NCBI GenBank assembly: GCA_049841135.1
Contig: JASGHK010000008.1
Coordinates: 434,001-498,000 of the forward strand
DNA from: JACRCT01 sp049841135
Lineage (GTDB): Bacteria > Myxococcota > Myxococcia > Myxococcales > UBA5297
Reading direction: 5' to 3'
Length of the DNA: 64,000 nucleotides
Made by a program: the position numbers and the translations under genes. Of this stretch, positions 29,031 through 38,394 are shown piece by piece. Position 1 is the stretch's first letter. Every line of letters begins with the position of its first letter. The notes under the pieces are model-generated. The model searched no databases. It was not told where the DNA came from and saw only the letters and a program-made list of their open reading frames with translations.

Positions 29031-30862
29031 GCTTCCGCACCCGGCTCCTGCTGGCCCTGGCCCCGCTCGGCCTGTCGCTCTTGGCCGTCGCCTGGCTGTC
29101 CAGCAGCGTCGTGGCCCGCCTGGGCGAGAGCTCCTCGCACATCCTGGCCGACAACTACCGCAGCGTGCTGGCGGCGCAGCGGATGAAGGAGGCGCTCGAG
29201 CGCATCGACAGCGGCGCGCTCTTCACCGCGCTCGGGCAGGCGGGGCGCGGCGCGGCGCTCGTCGCCGAGCACCGGCGGGCCTTCGAGGACGCGCTGCGCG
29301 TCGAGGAGGGCAACATCACCGAGGCCGGCGAGGCCGAGGTCGCCCGGACCCTGCGCGCGCAGTGGACGGCCTACCTCGGCGCCCTGGACGCGTTCCTGGC
29401 GCTGCCCACCGACAAGCGCGGAGCCGGCTACTTCGAGCTGCTCGACGCGCGCTTCGCCGCGGTCCGCGCCGGCGCCGACCAGATCCTGGCCCTCAACCAG
29501 GACGCCATGTCGCGCAAGAGCGACCGCGCCCGGCGGGAGGCGGAAAGCTTCGTGCGCGCCGTCGCCCTCGCCGCCCTCGCGCTGTGTGCCTTCGGAGTGT
29601 GGGCCTCGACGGCGCTCACCCGGCGCTTCCTGCGGCCGCTCTCCGTCGTCAGCCAGGCCGTTCGCCGCTTCGGCGAAGGCGACGTGCAGGCGCGGGCGCG
29701 GCTGTCCGGCAAGGACGAGCTCGCCAAGCTGGCCTCGGACTTCAACGACATGGCCGACCACCTGGAGCGCTACCGGCGCAGCTCCCTGGGCGAGCTGCTG
29801 CTGGCCCAGCAGGCCTCACAGGCGGCCATCGACGCGCTGCCCGACGCGGTGGTCATCCTCGGGCTGCACGGCGAGCTGCTCAACGTCAACGCCGCCGCCG
29901 TCTCGCTCTTGCGCATCGCGCCCGAGGCGCCCGAGCCCCTCGCCGGCCTCGCTCCCGCCCTGCGCGCCACCTTCGAGCGCCTGCGCGCCCACGTCTTCGC
30001 AGGCAAGGGCGCCTACGCCCCCAAGGGCTTCGAGGAGTCGTTCCGGGCCCAGACGCCGGAGGGCGAGCGCACCCTCTCCCCGCGTGCGGCGCCGGTCTAC
30101 GGCGAGGAGCGCCAGGTCGCGGGCTGCGCGCTGGTGCTCTCGGACGTCACCCGCCTGTTGCGCGCCGACGAGCTCAAGAACGACCTGGTGGCCTTCGTCG
30201 CGCACGAGTTCCGCACGCCGCTCACCTCGCTGCAGATGGCGGTGCACCTGTGTGCCGAGGAGCTCGCCGGCCCCGTCACCGAGAAGCAGGCCGATCTCCT
30301 GTTCGCGGCGCGGGAGGACTGCGAGCGGCTGCAGTCCATCGTCGAAGACCTGCTCGACGTCTCGCGCATCCACGAAGGTCAGCTGTCGCTCGCGCTCTCG
30401 GAGCTCGACGGCGAGGAGCTGGTGCGCCAGGTGGTCCTTGCGCACGTTGCGGCCGCCGCCGACCGCGGCATCCAGCTCGTCTGCGAGGCCCTGCCCGGCT
30501 TGCCTCCGGTCATGGCCGACGCCGCCCGGGTGCGCCTGGTCTTCGACAACCTGGTCGGCAACGCGCTGCGCTACACGCCCGCTGGTGGCCGGGTGAGCGT
30601 GCGCTCGCGAGCCGAGGGCGACCAGATGCGCTTCGAGGTCTCGGACACCGGGCCCGGCATCCCCAAGGAGCTGCAGGCGCTGGTCTTCGAGAAGTTCTAC
30701 CGGCTCCCCGGGACACAGCCGCAGGGCGCTGGGCTGGGGCTGTTCATCGCCCGGGAGATCGTCCGGGCGCACCACGGAGCCATCGGCGTCGAGAGCGAGC
30801 CCGGGCGAGGATCGACCCTCTGGTTCACCCTGCCGCTCGCAGGCAGGACTGGAACGACCTGA
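29027..30862 (+). CDS. HAMP-PAS histidine kinase coupled to kdpD
   Basis: A 611-residue membrane sensor kinase. Two helices (about 7-30 and 180-200) flank a periplasmic four-helix-like domain (YRSVLAAQRMKEALERIDSG). Then come HAMP (RFLRPLSVVSQAVRRFGEGD), a PAS-like domain (AAIDALPDAVVILGLHGELL), HisKA VAHEFRTPLTSLQM, N-box DNLVGNALRYTP and G-box DTGPGI...GAGLGLFIAREIV. The GTG start overlaps the kdpD stop, so it is probably the kinase half of a split KdpD. It ends 15 bases from the convergent sigma-54 regulator. Confidence 0.9.
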   Translation: MSFRTRLLLALAPLGLSLLAVAWLSSSVVARLGESSSHILADNYRSVLAAQRMKEALERIDSGALFTALGQAGRGAALVAEHRRAFEDALRVEEGNITEAGEAEVARTLRAQWTAYLGALDAFLALPTDKRGAGYFELLDARFAAVRAGADQILALNQDAMSRKSDRARREAESFVRAVALAALALCAFGVWASTALTRRFLRPLSVVSQAVRRFGEGDVQARARLSGKDELAKLASDFNDMADHLERYRRSSLGELLLAQQASQAAIDALPDAVVILGLHGELLNVNAAAVSLLRIAPEAPEPLAGLAPALRATFERLRAHVFAGKGAYAPKGFEESFRAQTPEGERTLSPRAAPVYGEERQVAGCALVLSDVTRLLRADELKNDLVAFVAHEFRTPLTSLQMAVHLCAEELAGPVTEKQADLLFAAREDCERLQSIVEDLLDVSRIHEGQLSLALSELDGEELVRQVVLAHVAAAADRGIQLVCEALPGLPPVMADAARVRLVFDNLVGNALRYTPAGGRVSVRSRAEGDQMRFEVSDTGPGIPKELQALVFEKFYRLPGTQPQGAGLGLFIAREIVRAHHGAIGVESEPGRGSTLWFTLPLAGRTGTT

Positions 30863-30877
30863 GGCCCGGCCCCGCGT

Positions 30878-32260
30878 TCAACCGCCCCCCGCGCCCCCGC
30901 CCTCGTCGTACTTCTTGCGCTTGCGCCACAGCGTGGAGGCGTCGATGCCCAGCACCGCCGCGGCGGCCTCCAGCGTCTTGGTGCGCGCCAGCACCTTCTG
31001 GACGTGCTCCTTCTCCAGCGCCTCCAGCGTCCAGTCGCCGCCCACCTGCGGCCCCGCCGGCTTCCCCTCGCGCATCCGCTCCGGGAACGCCTCCGGCTCC
31101 AGGAGCGAGGCGGGCCAGAGGATGAGCGCCCGCTCGAGGGTGTTGCGCAGCTCCCGGACATTGCCGGGCCAGGGGTAGCCGCGCAGGAGCTCCTCGGACG
31201 CCGGCGAGAGCTCGGGATTCTGCCGGCCCAGGTTGAAGGCGAAGAAGCGAAGGAAGCGCCGCGCCATGGGGACGATGTCCTCGCTGCGCTCGCGCAGCGG
31301 CGGCACCAGCACCTCCACCACGTTGAGCCGGTAGAGCAGATCCTCGCGGAACCGGCCGGCGCGCAAGTCCGCCTCCAGGTCGCGGTTGGTGGCGGTCACC
31401 ACCCGCACGTCGGCGGTCCGGGTGCGCGACTCGCCGACGCGCTCGTACTGCTTGTCCTGCAGGAAGCGCAGCAGCTTGGCCTGCAGCCCCGCGGCGATCT
31501 CTCCGACCTCGTCCAGGAAGAGCGTCCCCCCGTCGGCGGCCTCCACCCGTCCCGGCTGGTCCCGGACCGCGCCGGTGAAGGCGCCGCGGGCGTGGCCGAA
31601 CAGCTCGCTGGCGAGCAGCTCCTCGGACAGCGTGGGGCAGTTGATGACCCCGAAGCTCTTCCGGGCTCGCGCGCTCCGGTCGTGCAGGGCCCGCGCGAGG
31701 ACGGTCTTGCCCGTGCCGGTCTCGCCCCGCAAGAGCACGGGAGCGTCCGAGGCCGCCGCCCGGTCGAGCATCTGCAGCGTCGCACGCATCTTCGGCGACT
31801 CGGTGGAGAGGTCCACGTCGGGCGCCGCGCTCGCCAGCATCGACTCCAGGTCGGCCAGGCGGTGGGCCGTCTGCACCCGCTGCGCGCAGCGGTCCACCAG
31901 GAGCCGGATCTGCGCGGGCGTGAAGGGCTTGGCCAGGTAGTCCCACGCTCCGCGCTTGATGGCCTGCACCGCGCTGTCGATGGTCGCGTAGGCGGTGATG
32001 ACCACGATGGCCAGCTGCGGCGAGGACTCCAGCAGCTTGGGGATGAGGTCCAGCCCGCTCTCCGTCCCCAGCCTGAGGTCGACGAAGGCCAGGTCGAACG
32101 CGCGGACCTGCTGTGCCACGAGCGCGGCCTCGCCCGAGCCGACCGCCTTGGCCTCGCACCCCAACCCCTCCAGGCAGATGGCCAGCGTCGTGCGGATGTT
32201 CTTCTCGTCGTCGACGACCAGGGCCCTCAGGCCCGACTTGGCAACCGCGTCCATGGGCAT
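30878..32260 (-). CDS. Sigma-54-dependent response regulator (NtrC family)
   Basis: A 460-residue activator. Receiver domain with LVVDDEKN, phospho-Asp in LAFVDLRLG and K in AKPFTP; AAA+ domain with Walker A GETGTGKT, an intact GAFTGA loop (HARGAFTGAVRD), Walker B GGTLFLDEVGEI and GNVREL; Fis-type HTH at the end (AAAVLGIDASTLWRKRKKYD). It lies 35 bases after the hybrid kinase on the same strand and tail-to-tail with the kdp kinase. Because the kdp operon has a sigma-54 promoter and no OmpR-type KdpE is present, it is a good candidate for the kdp activator. It could instead serve the hybrid kinase. Confidence 0.9.
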   Translation of the reverse strand: MPMDAVAKSGLRALVVDDEKNIRTTLAICLEGLGCEAKAVGSGEAALVAQQVRAFDLAFVDLRLGTESGLDLIPKLLESSPQLAIVVITAYATIDSAVQAIKRGAWDYLAKPFTPAQIRLLVDRCAQRVQTAHRLADLESMLASAAPDVDLSTESPKMRATLQMLDRAAASDAPVLLRGETGTGKTVLARALHDRSARARKSFGVINCPTLSEELLASELFGHARGAFTGAVRDQPGRVEAADGGTLFLDEVGEIAAGLQAKLLRFLQDKQYERVGESRTRTADVRVVTATNRDLEADLRAGRFREDLLYRLNVVEVLVPPLRERSEDIVPMARRFLRFFAFNLGRQNPELSPASEELLRGYPWPGNVRELRNTLERALILWPASLLEPEAFPERMREGKPAGPQVGGDWTLEALEKEHVQKVLARTKTLEAAAAVLGIDASTLWRKRKKYDEGGGAGGG

Positions 32261-32295
32261 GATGGCCTGAAGGGGACGCCTGGCTGAGGCTGACG

Positions 32296-35036
32296 TCAAG
32301 GACCGGGGCCGTGCGGCGCGCTTCGCGTTGCGGAATGCAAGGTGGCCGGAAGCTCAGCCGCCGCGGTGGCCGTCCCCACCAGCCGCATCAGCGCCTGCAG
32401 GTCCGGCGGCTTGCAGACGTGCGTGTCGAAGCCGGCGTCCAGCGCCCGGCGCCGGTCGTCGGGCTGGCCGTAGCCCGTGAGCGCGACCAGGAACGCGCTC
32501 GCGGTCGCGACCTCGCTGCGAAGCGAGCGGGCCACCGAATAGCCGTCCATGACCGGCAGGCCGATGTCGCAGATGACGACCTCCGGCCGGAAATCTCGGG
32601 CCTTCTCGACCCCCTCCCGCCCGTCGCGGGCCACGAGCACCCGGTGCCGGTCGAGCTCGAGGATCTCGCGCAGGTTCTCGGCCGTGTCCCTGCTGTCTTC
32701 GATCACCAGGACCCGCTTCTGCCTTCGGCCGGCCTGGAGCGAGAGGGCCGGCAGGCGGCTCCGCTCGGCGTGCGCAGGGTCGTCCAGGGGCAGCTCGACG
32801 GTGAAGCGGGCGCCGCGCCCCGGCCCCTCGCTCCTGGCCTCCACCGTCCCGCCGTGCAGCTCCGCCAGCCCCTTGACCAGCGCGAGGCCCAGACCCAGCC
32901 CTCCCTTGCTGCGGTCCAGCGAGCGCTCGGCCTGTGCGAAGGGGACGAACAGCCGCGCGAGCGTCGCCGGGTCGAGGCCCACGCCGGTGTCGACGACCTC
33001 GAGCCGGGCCAGGCACCCGGTGTCGGCCACCGAGATGGCGACCTCCCCGCCCTCGGGCGTGAACTTGGCGGCGTTGGTCAACAGGTTGCTCGTGATCTGC
33101 GCCAGCCGCGCCGCGTCGGCGAAGACGGGGACGCGCTGGTCCGGCAGGTCGAGGCCCAGGCGGTGGTGCGCGAAGAGCTGGCGGTGGTCCTCGAGCGTGC
33201 GCCGCACCACCTCCCCCAGGTCGACGTGCTCGCGCTGCAGGCGGATTCTTCCCGCGAGATGCGCGTGGCGTCGAGCAGGTCGTCGATGAGCCGCGTGAGC
33301 TGCCCGACCTGCCGCTCGATGACCGCCGTGGTCCGCTTGCCCCGCTCGTCGAGCGCGGACTTGCCCAGCAGGTACAGGCTCGCGCGGATGGACGTCATCG
33401 GGTTGCGCAGCTCGTGGCTGAGCATGCCCAGGAACTCGCTCTTGCGGTGGTCCTGCTCGCGGAGTGCGTCCTCGGCCCGCCGCCGCTCGGTGGTGTCCAC
33501 GAAGATGCCGACGTGGCCCGCGAAGTCGCCGTCGCCCGAGAAGCGCGGCTCGGCGTGGCTGCTCACCCAGCGCCACTCGCCCCCCGGCCCGCGCGCCCGG
33601 GCCTCCAGGGCGAACGAACGGCGTTCGGCGACGGCGCGCAGGAACGCCTCGCGGTAGCCCGCCGCGTCGTCCGGGTGGAACACGGGCAGCCACTTGGCGC
33701 CCTCGACCTCCGCAGCCGAGACGCCGAAGTACTCGCGGTAGGTGCGGTTGACGAAGACGTTGGCGCCTTGCTCGTCGGTGACCCAGAGGATGACCGGCGA
33801 GCCGTCCGCCATCGTCCGGAAGCGGGCCTCGCTCTCGCGCAACGCCTCCAGCGCGCGCTCCCGCTCGGTGACGTCCTGGACCAGCGAGAGAACCCGCGGC
33901 CCGCTGCCGGGGACCGTCAGGACCGAGGAGTACCACTCGGTGTGGACGAGCGTGCCATCCTGGCGACGGCAGCGCTTCTTGAGCACCGTGCGCCCGGCGC
34001 CCGCGCGCATGTCCTGGATGAGGCTCGCCACTCGAGGCACGTCCTCCGCCAGCGTCCAGCCCATGGCCTGGATGCCTCTGCCGAGGGCGTTCTCGGGCAG
34101 ACAGCCGAAGATGCGCGTCGCCGCCTGGGACCAGCGGAGGATCTCCAGGGTCGACAGGTCCCACTCGATGACCGCCAGCGGGGAGTTCTCGAGCAGCGAG
34201 TCCACCCGCTGCTTGGCCTTGAGGAGCCGCAGGTCGGCCTCGACCTGCTCGGTGATGTCGCGGTTGGTGCCTGCATAGTGCACCAGCCGCCCGCCCTCGA
34301 ACCTCGCCTTCCCGCTGCTCGAGACGGTGTGCACCGAGCCGTCGGGGTGGCGGACGCGGAAGACGGTCTGGTACTGCCCGCTCGCCCCCGGCGCCATCGC
34401 CCCGCGCACCGCCGCGGCGAACCTCTCGCGGTCCTCGGGCAGGACCTGTCCCAGGGCCTCCTCCAACGGCAGTCGGTGGCGCGGGTCGCCGAAGAGGGGG
34501 CGCGCTTGGGCGTCGCGCAGGACCTCGCCGGTGGCCAGGTCGTACTCCCAGAAGCCCAGCTCGGAGGACGCCAGCGCGAGCTCGAGCTTCTCGCGGGTCT
34601 CACGCTCCGCCACCTCGGCCCGGCGGCGCTCGTCCAGCGCCGCGCCGAGCGAGCGCGCCTGCGCGTCCATCCGGGTCAGCGCCCAGCGCAGCGAGCCGGT
34701 CAGCAGGGTGATGGCCGAGCCGACGACGGCGAAGACTGGAGTGACCGTTCCGGCCACTCCGGTGAGCTTGAACGACCCCGCTGGTTCGAGCAGCCAGAAG
34801 TTGCCCAGCGCGCACGCGAGCAGCGTCGCCAGGAGCCCCGGCCCAATGCCCGCGGTCCAGGTCGCCAGGGCCACCGCCAGGGTGAACAGGACGAACGGGC
34901 GATTGTGGAGCCCGGGGAAGAGCACGCCCTGCACGGCACCGGTCGCGCCGACGATGGCCGCCGCCGCCAGGTACCTCAGCGGAGCTGGGAACCTCCTCGG
35001 CGGGCGGAAGAGCAGGTCCCTGGCCGCTCTGGACAA
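32296..35036 (-). CDS. DUF4118-PAS hybrid histidine kinase with receiver (frameshifted here)
   Basis: About 913 residues when repaired. The N-terminus is a DUF4118 four-helix membrane domain, the KdpD-type membrane module (NRPFVLFTLAVALATWTAGI; LLATLLACALGNFWLLEPAG). Three PAS/PAC domains follow (ITEQV..., VTERE..., TTERR... junctions), then HisKA MLSHELRNPMTSIRAS, HATPase NLLTNAAKFTPEGG and GGLGLGLALVKGL, and a C-terminal receiver (RVLVIEDSRD; phospho-Asp in VVICDIGLP). The frame breaks near 33251, where three C stand for four (ISRGRIRLQREHVDLG when repaired). TTG start with AAGGGGG upstream. Confidence 0.87.
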
Positions 35037-35126
35037 AGCTCGAAGCCCCCTTCACGGTCCGCCGCGAAAGGATGCACGGGTCGCGCGGCGGCGTGCAGGG
35101 TGAAGCTACTCACTCGCGGCGAAGGA

Positions 35127-35948
35127 TCAGCGCGGGTCCTCGCCCGCCCGAGGGCTGCGGCGGGGAGCGGGGCCTGCGTACTGCACCGCCTCGGCGGGGA
35201 GCTCTCGCAACGGCGCCTCCCGTAGCCGTGCTCCCTCGCGCGAGGCCCCGAGCAGCAGCGACGCCACCAGGCCCAGGATGACGTCGCCGGCCTCCTCCGG
35301 CGCCAGGCCCGCCTCGAGCACCATCGCGCCACCGTGAAGCACGATGTTGGGCTCGAGCCCGCGCAACCGCCTGGCCGCTGCCGCGGCCCGCTCGGCCAGC
35401 GCCCAGTAGCCCAGCGCGTCGCGACCGCGCCGGTGCATGCACTCCCGCAACGCCACGAGGCGCTCGTCCTCGGGGCGGAAGGGCGCGCCGAAGCCGGGCA
35501 GGCGCTCGCCTTTCGAGAGCAGCGCCGCGACCTCCCGCTCCACGGCCTCGTCGTCGGCCTCCCGCGCCCCCAGCCGCTGGCGCAGGTCGCGCAGGAGCCG
35601 GGCGCTGTCGCCGACGATGAGCGGCCCGATCCTCTCGCTGGCCAGGGCCAGCTGGCCGGCGCAGAAGCCGGCGGCGCAGGAGCCGAAGCTGGCGACGATG
35701 CGCCCGACCTTGAGCGGCCACACGCGCGTGTCCGTCGCATGAAAGGAGCTGGCGTAGTCGTCCAGGAGCTCGCAGGCGGTCGGCGTTGCGATCCGGCCGG
35801 TGACCGAGAGCACGACGAGGCCGGTCAGTGAGAGGCGACCCGCCACTTCCTGGCGCACCGAACGGCCCCAGACCAGGTTGTCGCCGGCGACGTTGAGGCC
35901 GACGCGGCTGCGCATGGCAGGGACGGTGGGGCGGAGGGGGGCGCTCAT
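35127..35948 (-). CDS. Citrate-synthase-like protein lacking catalytic residues (second)
   Basis: A 273-residue protein with recognisable citrate synthase large-domain pattern. KVGRIVASFGSCAAGFCAGQ then LALASERIGPLIVGD aligns with the GPLHGGA region, PGFGAPFRPEDERL with GFGHRVYKxxDPR, LEPNIVLHGGAMVLEAGL with PNVDFYSG, and AVQYAGP with the usual C-terminal YVGP. At all three catalytic positions (His, His, Asp) the residues are Ile, Ala and Val, so normal citrate synthase chemistry is unlikely. It may be a scaffold, an allosteric CoA-binding subunit or a changed enzyme. ATGA overlap with the preceding paralogue. Confidence 0.62.
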   Translation of the reverse strand: MSAPLRPTVPAMRSRVGLNVAGDNLVWGRSVRQEVAGRLSLTGLVVLSVTGRIATPTACELLDDYASSFHATDTRVWPLKVGRIVASFGSCAAGFCAGQLALASERIGPLIVGDSARLLRDLRQRLGAREADDEAVEREVAALLSKGERLPGFGAPFRPEDERLVALRECMHRRGRDALGYWALAERAAAAARRLRGLEPNIVLHGGAMVLEAGLAPEEAGDVILGLVASLLLGASREGARLREAPLRELPAEAVQYAGPAPRRSPRAGEDPR

Positions 35949-36634
35949 TCGTCCACCTCGTACTCGAGCGGCGGGAGGTTGAAGGGATAGTCGCGCACGC
36001 CCATCAGCGGCCGCGCCGCCGCTTCGGCCGCCGCGGCAGGCAGGCCGGCCAAGACCCATGCGGTCTGCATGGCCTCCCGAGAAAGCCCGCAGGCCGCGAG
36101 GACCGCCAGGACCGCGGCGACGCGCGTGGGCCCCACCTCGAGCGCCGGGACCGGGATCGGCAACAGCTGGCTCAGCCGCTCGACGCTCGCGCGGTCGTCG
36201 CCGTCCTGGGCCAGCGAGCCGTCGGGGGGAGCGGACGCGTTGTCGCCCCGGGCCACCCAGTCGAGCCAGGCCGAGTGGCTCTGCACCACGGCGGCCGCCT
36301 CCTCGGCCAGCGTCAGGGCGCACAGCCCCAGGGAGACCGACCAGCGGCTGCCGCCGACCCGGCTGAGCACCCCGACGTGCCCCGGGGCTCGCGCCACCGT
36401 GACGGGCGAGAGGAAGACCAGCGCCACCTCCAGCGCCTTGGCCACCGGTGCCGGAGCGAGCTCCCCGCGCAGCAGCAGCGCCGCGACCTCGGTGAAGGCG
36501 TAGTGGCGGGCGAGGTCGGACTCCACTTCGTACCCGGCGATGCGCCGGGGCGGGCCGGGGTCCACGACCCGCGCGGTGAGGCGGTCGGGCCCCTTCAAGG
36601 CGTCGAGGTGGCTGGGAACGATCTTCCGGGTCAT
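35945..36634 (-). CDS. Citrate-synthase-like protein (first, truncated/degenerate)
   Basis: A 229-residue protein. The first 100 residues follow the citrate synthase small-domain pattern: RIAGYEVESDLARHYAFTEV then AALLLRGELAPAPVAKALEV. The middle is shortened, and the expected LHGGA and GFGHR motifs are absent. The C-terminus (LSREAMQTAWVLAGLPAAAA) resembles the final helices of the fold. Its ATG overlaps the stop of the ThDP enzyme and its stop overlaps the next paralogue, so the three proteins should be made in fixed ratio and probably form a complex. Confidence 0.58.
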   Translation of the reverse strand: MTRKIVPSHLDALKGPDRLTARVVDPGPPRRIAGYEVESDLARHYAFTEVAALLLRGELAPAPVAKALEVALVFLSPVTVARAPGHVGVLSRVGGSRWSVSLGLCALTLAEEAAAVVQSHSAWLDWVARGDNASAPPDGSLAQDGDDRASVERLSQLLPIPVPALEVGPTRVAAVLAVLAACGLSREAMQTAWVLAGLPAAAAEAAARPLMGVRDYPFNLPPLEYEVDE

Positions 36635-38364
36635 GACTCGATGAACCCCGCGAGCGAAGCGGTCCGGGCCGCGCTGGGAGGTGGGACCGAAGGGTCGACC
36701 CGGACCTCGATGAGCCCCGGCCCCTTGGCCTGCAGCGCCTGCGCCACCACCTCCTGGAGCTGGCCCGGCCGGTCGACCACCCAGGCCCCCAGCCCCATGG
36801 CACGCGCGATGCCGGCCACGTCCAGCGCGTGCCGGAAGCGGGCCGCCCCCATGCTCTGCCCGCTCAGCGCCGCGGTGGAGTGCCAGGTGATGCCGTGCAT
36901 GTTGTTGCTCTCCACGACCCACACCACCGGGACAGCGTATTCGCGCGCGGTCAGGAGCCGGTGCCGTTCATGCTGAAGCACCCGTCCCCGACGATGGCGA
37001 AGACCGGCCGGCCCGGGTGCGCCAGCGCCGCGCCGATGGGCGCCACCGTCCCGTGGCCCATCGAGGCGAAGTTCAGGTTGATGTAGAAGCGCTGCCGCCG
37101 CCCGATGCACAGGTGGTGCATGTTGAAGAACATGTGGCCGCCGATGTCCGAGAAGACCAGCGCGTCGGCCGGCAGCGCCTGCTGCAGGTCGCAGCGCCAG
37201 CGCTGCGGGGTCAGCGGCAGCGCGTCGCTGGTGCGCAGCGCCGGGTCCAGGTAGCGCGCGTGACCGCGCTCGAGCGGGGCCGCCTCCGGCCACTGCGATC
37301 GCGGCCGCGCCCCCTCGCGCATCATCCGGTGCAGGCTGTAGACGGCCTCGATGAGGATGGTCTGCGCGTCGCCCAGGAGCGCCACGTCGACCGGGTAGTT
37401 GCGTCCCAGGCGGTCCGCGTCGACGTCCAGCTGGATGAGCGTCTTGCTGGGGCGCAGGCGCCGGTCCCAGTTGAGCGTGGTGCCTTCGTTGAGCGAGGCG
37501 CCGGCCGTCAGGAGCACGTCGACGCTTCCGCCCAGCACCGTCTGGGTGGCGTCGTGGTGGCCGGCGGCCCCGAGGATCCCCAAGGACAGCGGATGGTCCT
37601 CCGGGAAGACCCCCTTGGCCCGCGGAGTGGTCGCCACCCGGGCCGGCAAGAGCTCCGCCAGCGAGAGCAGGTGCTCCTCCGCCCCGGCCGTGGCCACCCC
37701 CGAGCCGGCGAGAATGACCGGGTGCTCGGCCGCAAGCAGCGCCTCGGCCGCCCGCCGCACCTCGTTGCGGTCGAAGGAGGCGGTCCGCGGCCGGTAGCTC
37801 TTGGGGTCGAACCAGGACTCGGTGACCGGCTTCTCCCAGAGATTGACCGGGACGTTGACGTGCACCGGGCCCGGCCGGCCAGTGAGCGCCTGGCGCAGGG
37901 CCCGCCGCAGCTGCGCCGGGACGCCCTGGGCCTCGGTGACCATGGCCGAGTACTTGGTGACCGGGCGGAACATGGCCACGATGTCCATGTGCTCGCCGGA
38001 CGACTCCTGGAAGGCACCGCGGCCGAGCGCCTGGATTCGGGGGCTGCCCGGTGACGACCAGCAGCGGCACGCCGTCGGCGAAGGCGCAGGCCACCCCGGT
38101 CAAGAGGTTGGTCGAGCCCGGGCCGGAGGTGCCGGCGCAGACCGCCAGCTTCCCCGTCGTGCGCGCGAACCCGTCGGCCATGAACGCCGCGCCCTCCTCG
38201 TGCCGCGCGACCACCAGCGACATCTCCGGGTCTCGCTCCACCGCGGCGAAGAACGGGTGGAGCAGGCCCCCAGGGATGCCGAAGACGTGGCGCACGCCCT
38301 CCGCCTTGAGGTAGCGCAGGAAGACCTCGGCCAACGGACGCGGCGCCGGCGGTGAAACGGGCAT
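36631..38364 (-). CDS. Thiamine-diphosphate enzyme, acetolactate synthase-like (two frame breaks here)
   Basis: About 577 residues with the three-domain layout of the IlvB/POX/decarboxylase family. The Pyr domain has VRHVFGIPGG and the catalytic Glu in ARHEEGAAFMADGFART. The middle domain has VILAGSGVATAGAEEHLL. The PP domain has the ThDP motif GDGCFSMNG...NN (VVESNNMHGITW). Breaks lie at about 38041 (five G for four; GQPRIQALGRGAFQ when repaired) and about 36958 (GAGCC on the plus strand for GAGCTC; NGTELLTAREYAVP when repaired). The substrate is unknown. No acetolactate synthase small subunit is present; the partners are two citrate-synthase-like proteins. AAGGAG precedes the ATG. Confidence 0.8.
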   Translation of the reverse strand: MPVSPPAPRPLAEVFLRYLKAEGVRHVFGIPGGLLHPFFAAVERDPEMSLVVARHEEGAAFMADGFARTTGKLAVCAGTSGPGSTNLLTGVACAFADGVPLLVVTGQPPNPGARPRCLPGVVRRAHGHRGHVPPGHQVLGHGHRGPGRPGAAAAGPAPGAHWPAGPGARQRPGQSLGEAGHRVLVRPQELPAADRLLRPQRGAAGGRGAACGRAPGHSRRLGGGHGRGGGAPALAGGALAGPGGDHSAGQGGLPGGPSAVLGDPRGRRPPRRHPDGAGRKRRRAPDGRRLAQRRHHAQLGPAPAPQQDAHPAGRRRGPPGTQLPGRRGAPGRRADHPHRGRLQPAPDDARGGAAAIAVAGGGPARARSRALPGPGAAHQRRAAADPAALALRPAAGAAGRRAGLLGHRRPHVLQHAPPVHRAAAALLHQPELRLDGPRDGGAHRRGAGAPGPAGLRHRRGRVLQHERHRLLTAREYAVPVVWVVESNNMHGITWHSTAALSGQSMGAARFRHALDVAGIARAMGLGAWVVDRPGQLQEVVAQALQAKGPGLIEVRVDPSVPPPSAARTASLAGFIES

Positions 38365-38394
38365 CGGGGCTCCTTCTCGAGCTGGGAGAGGTCG

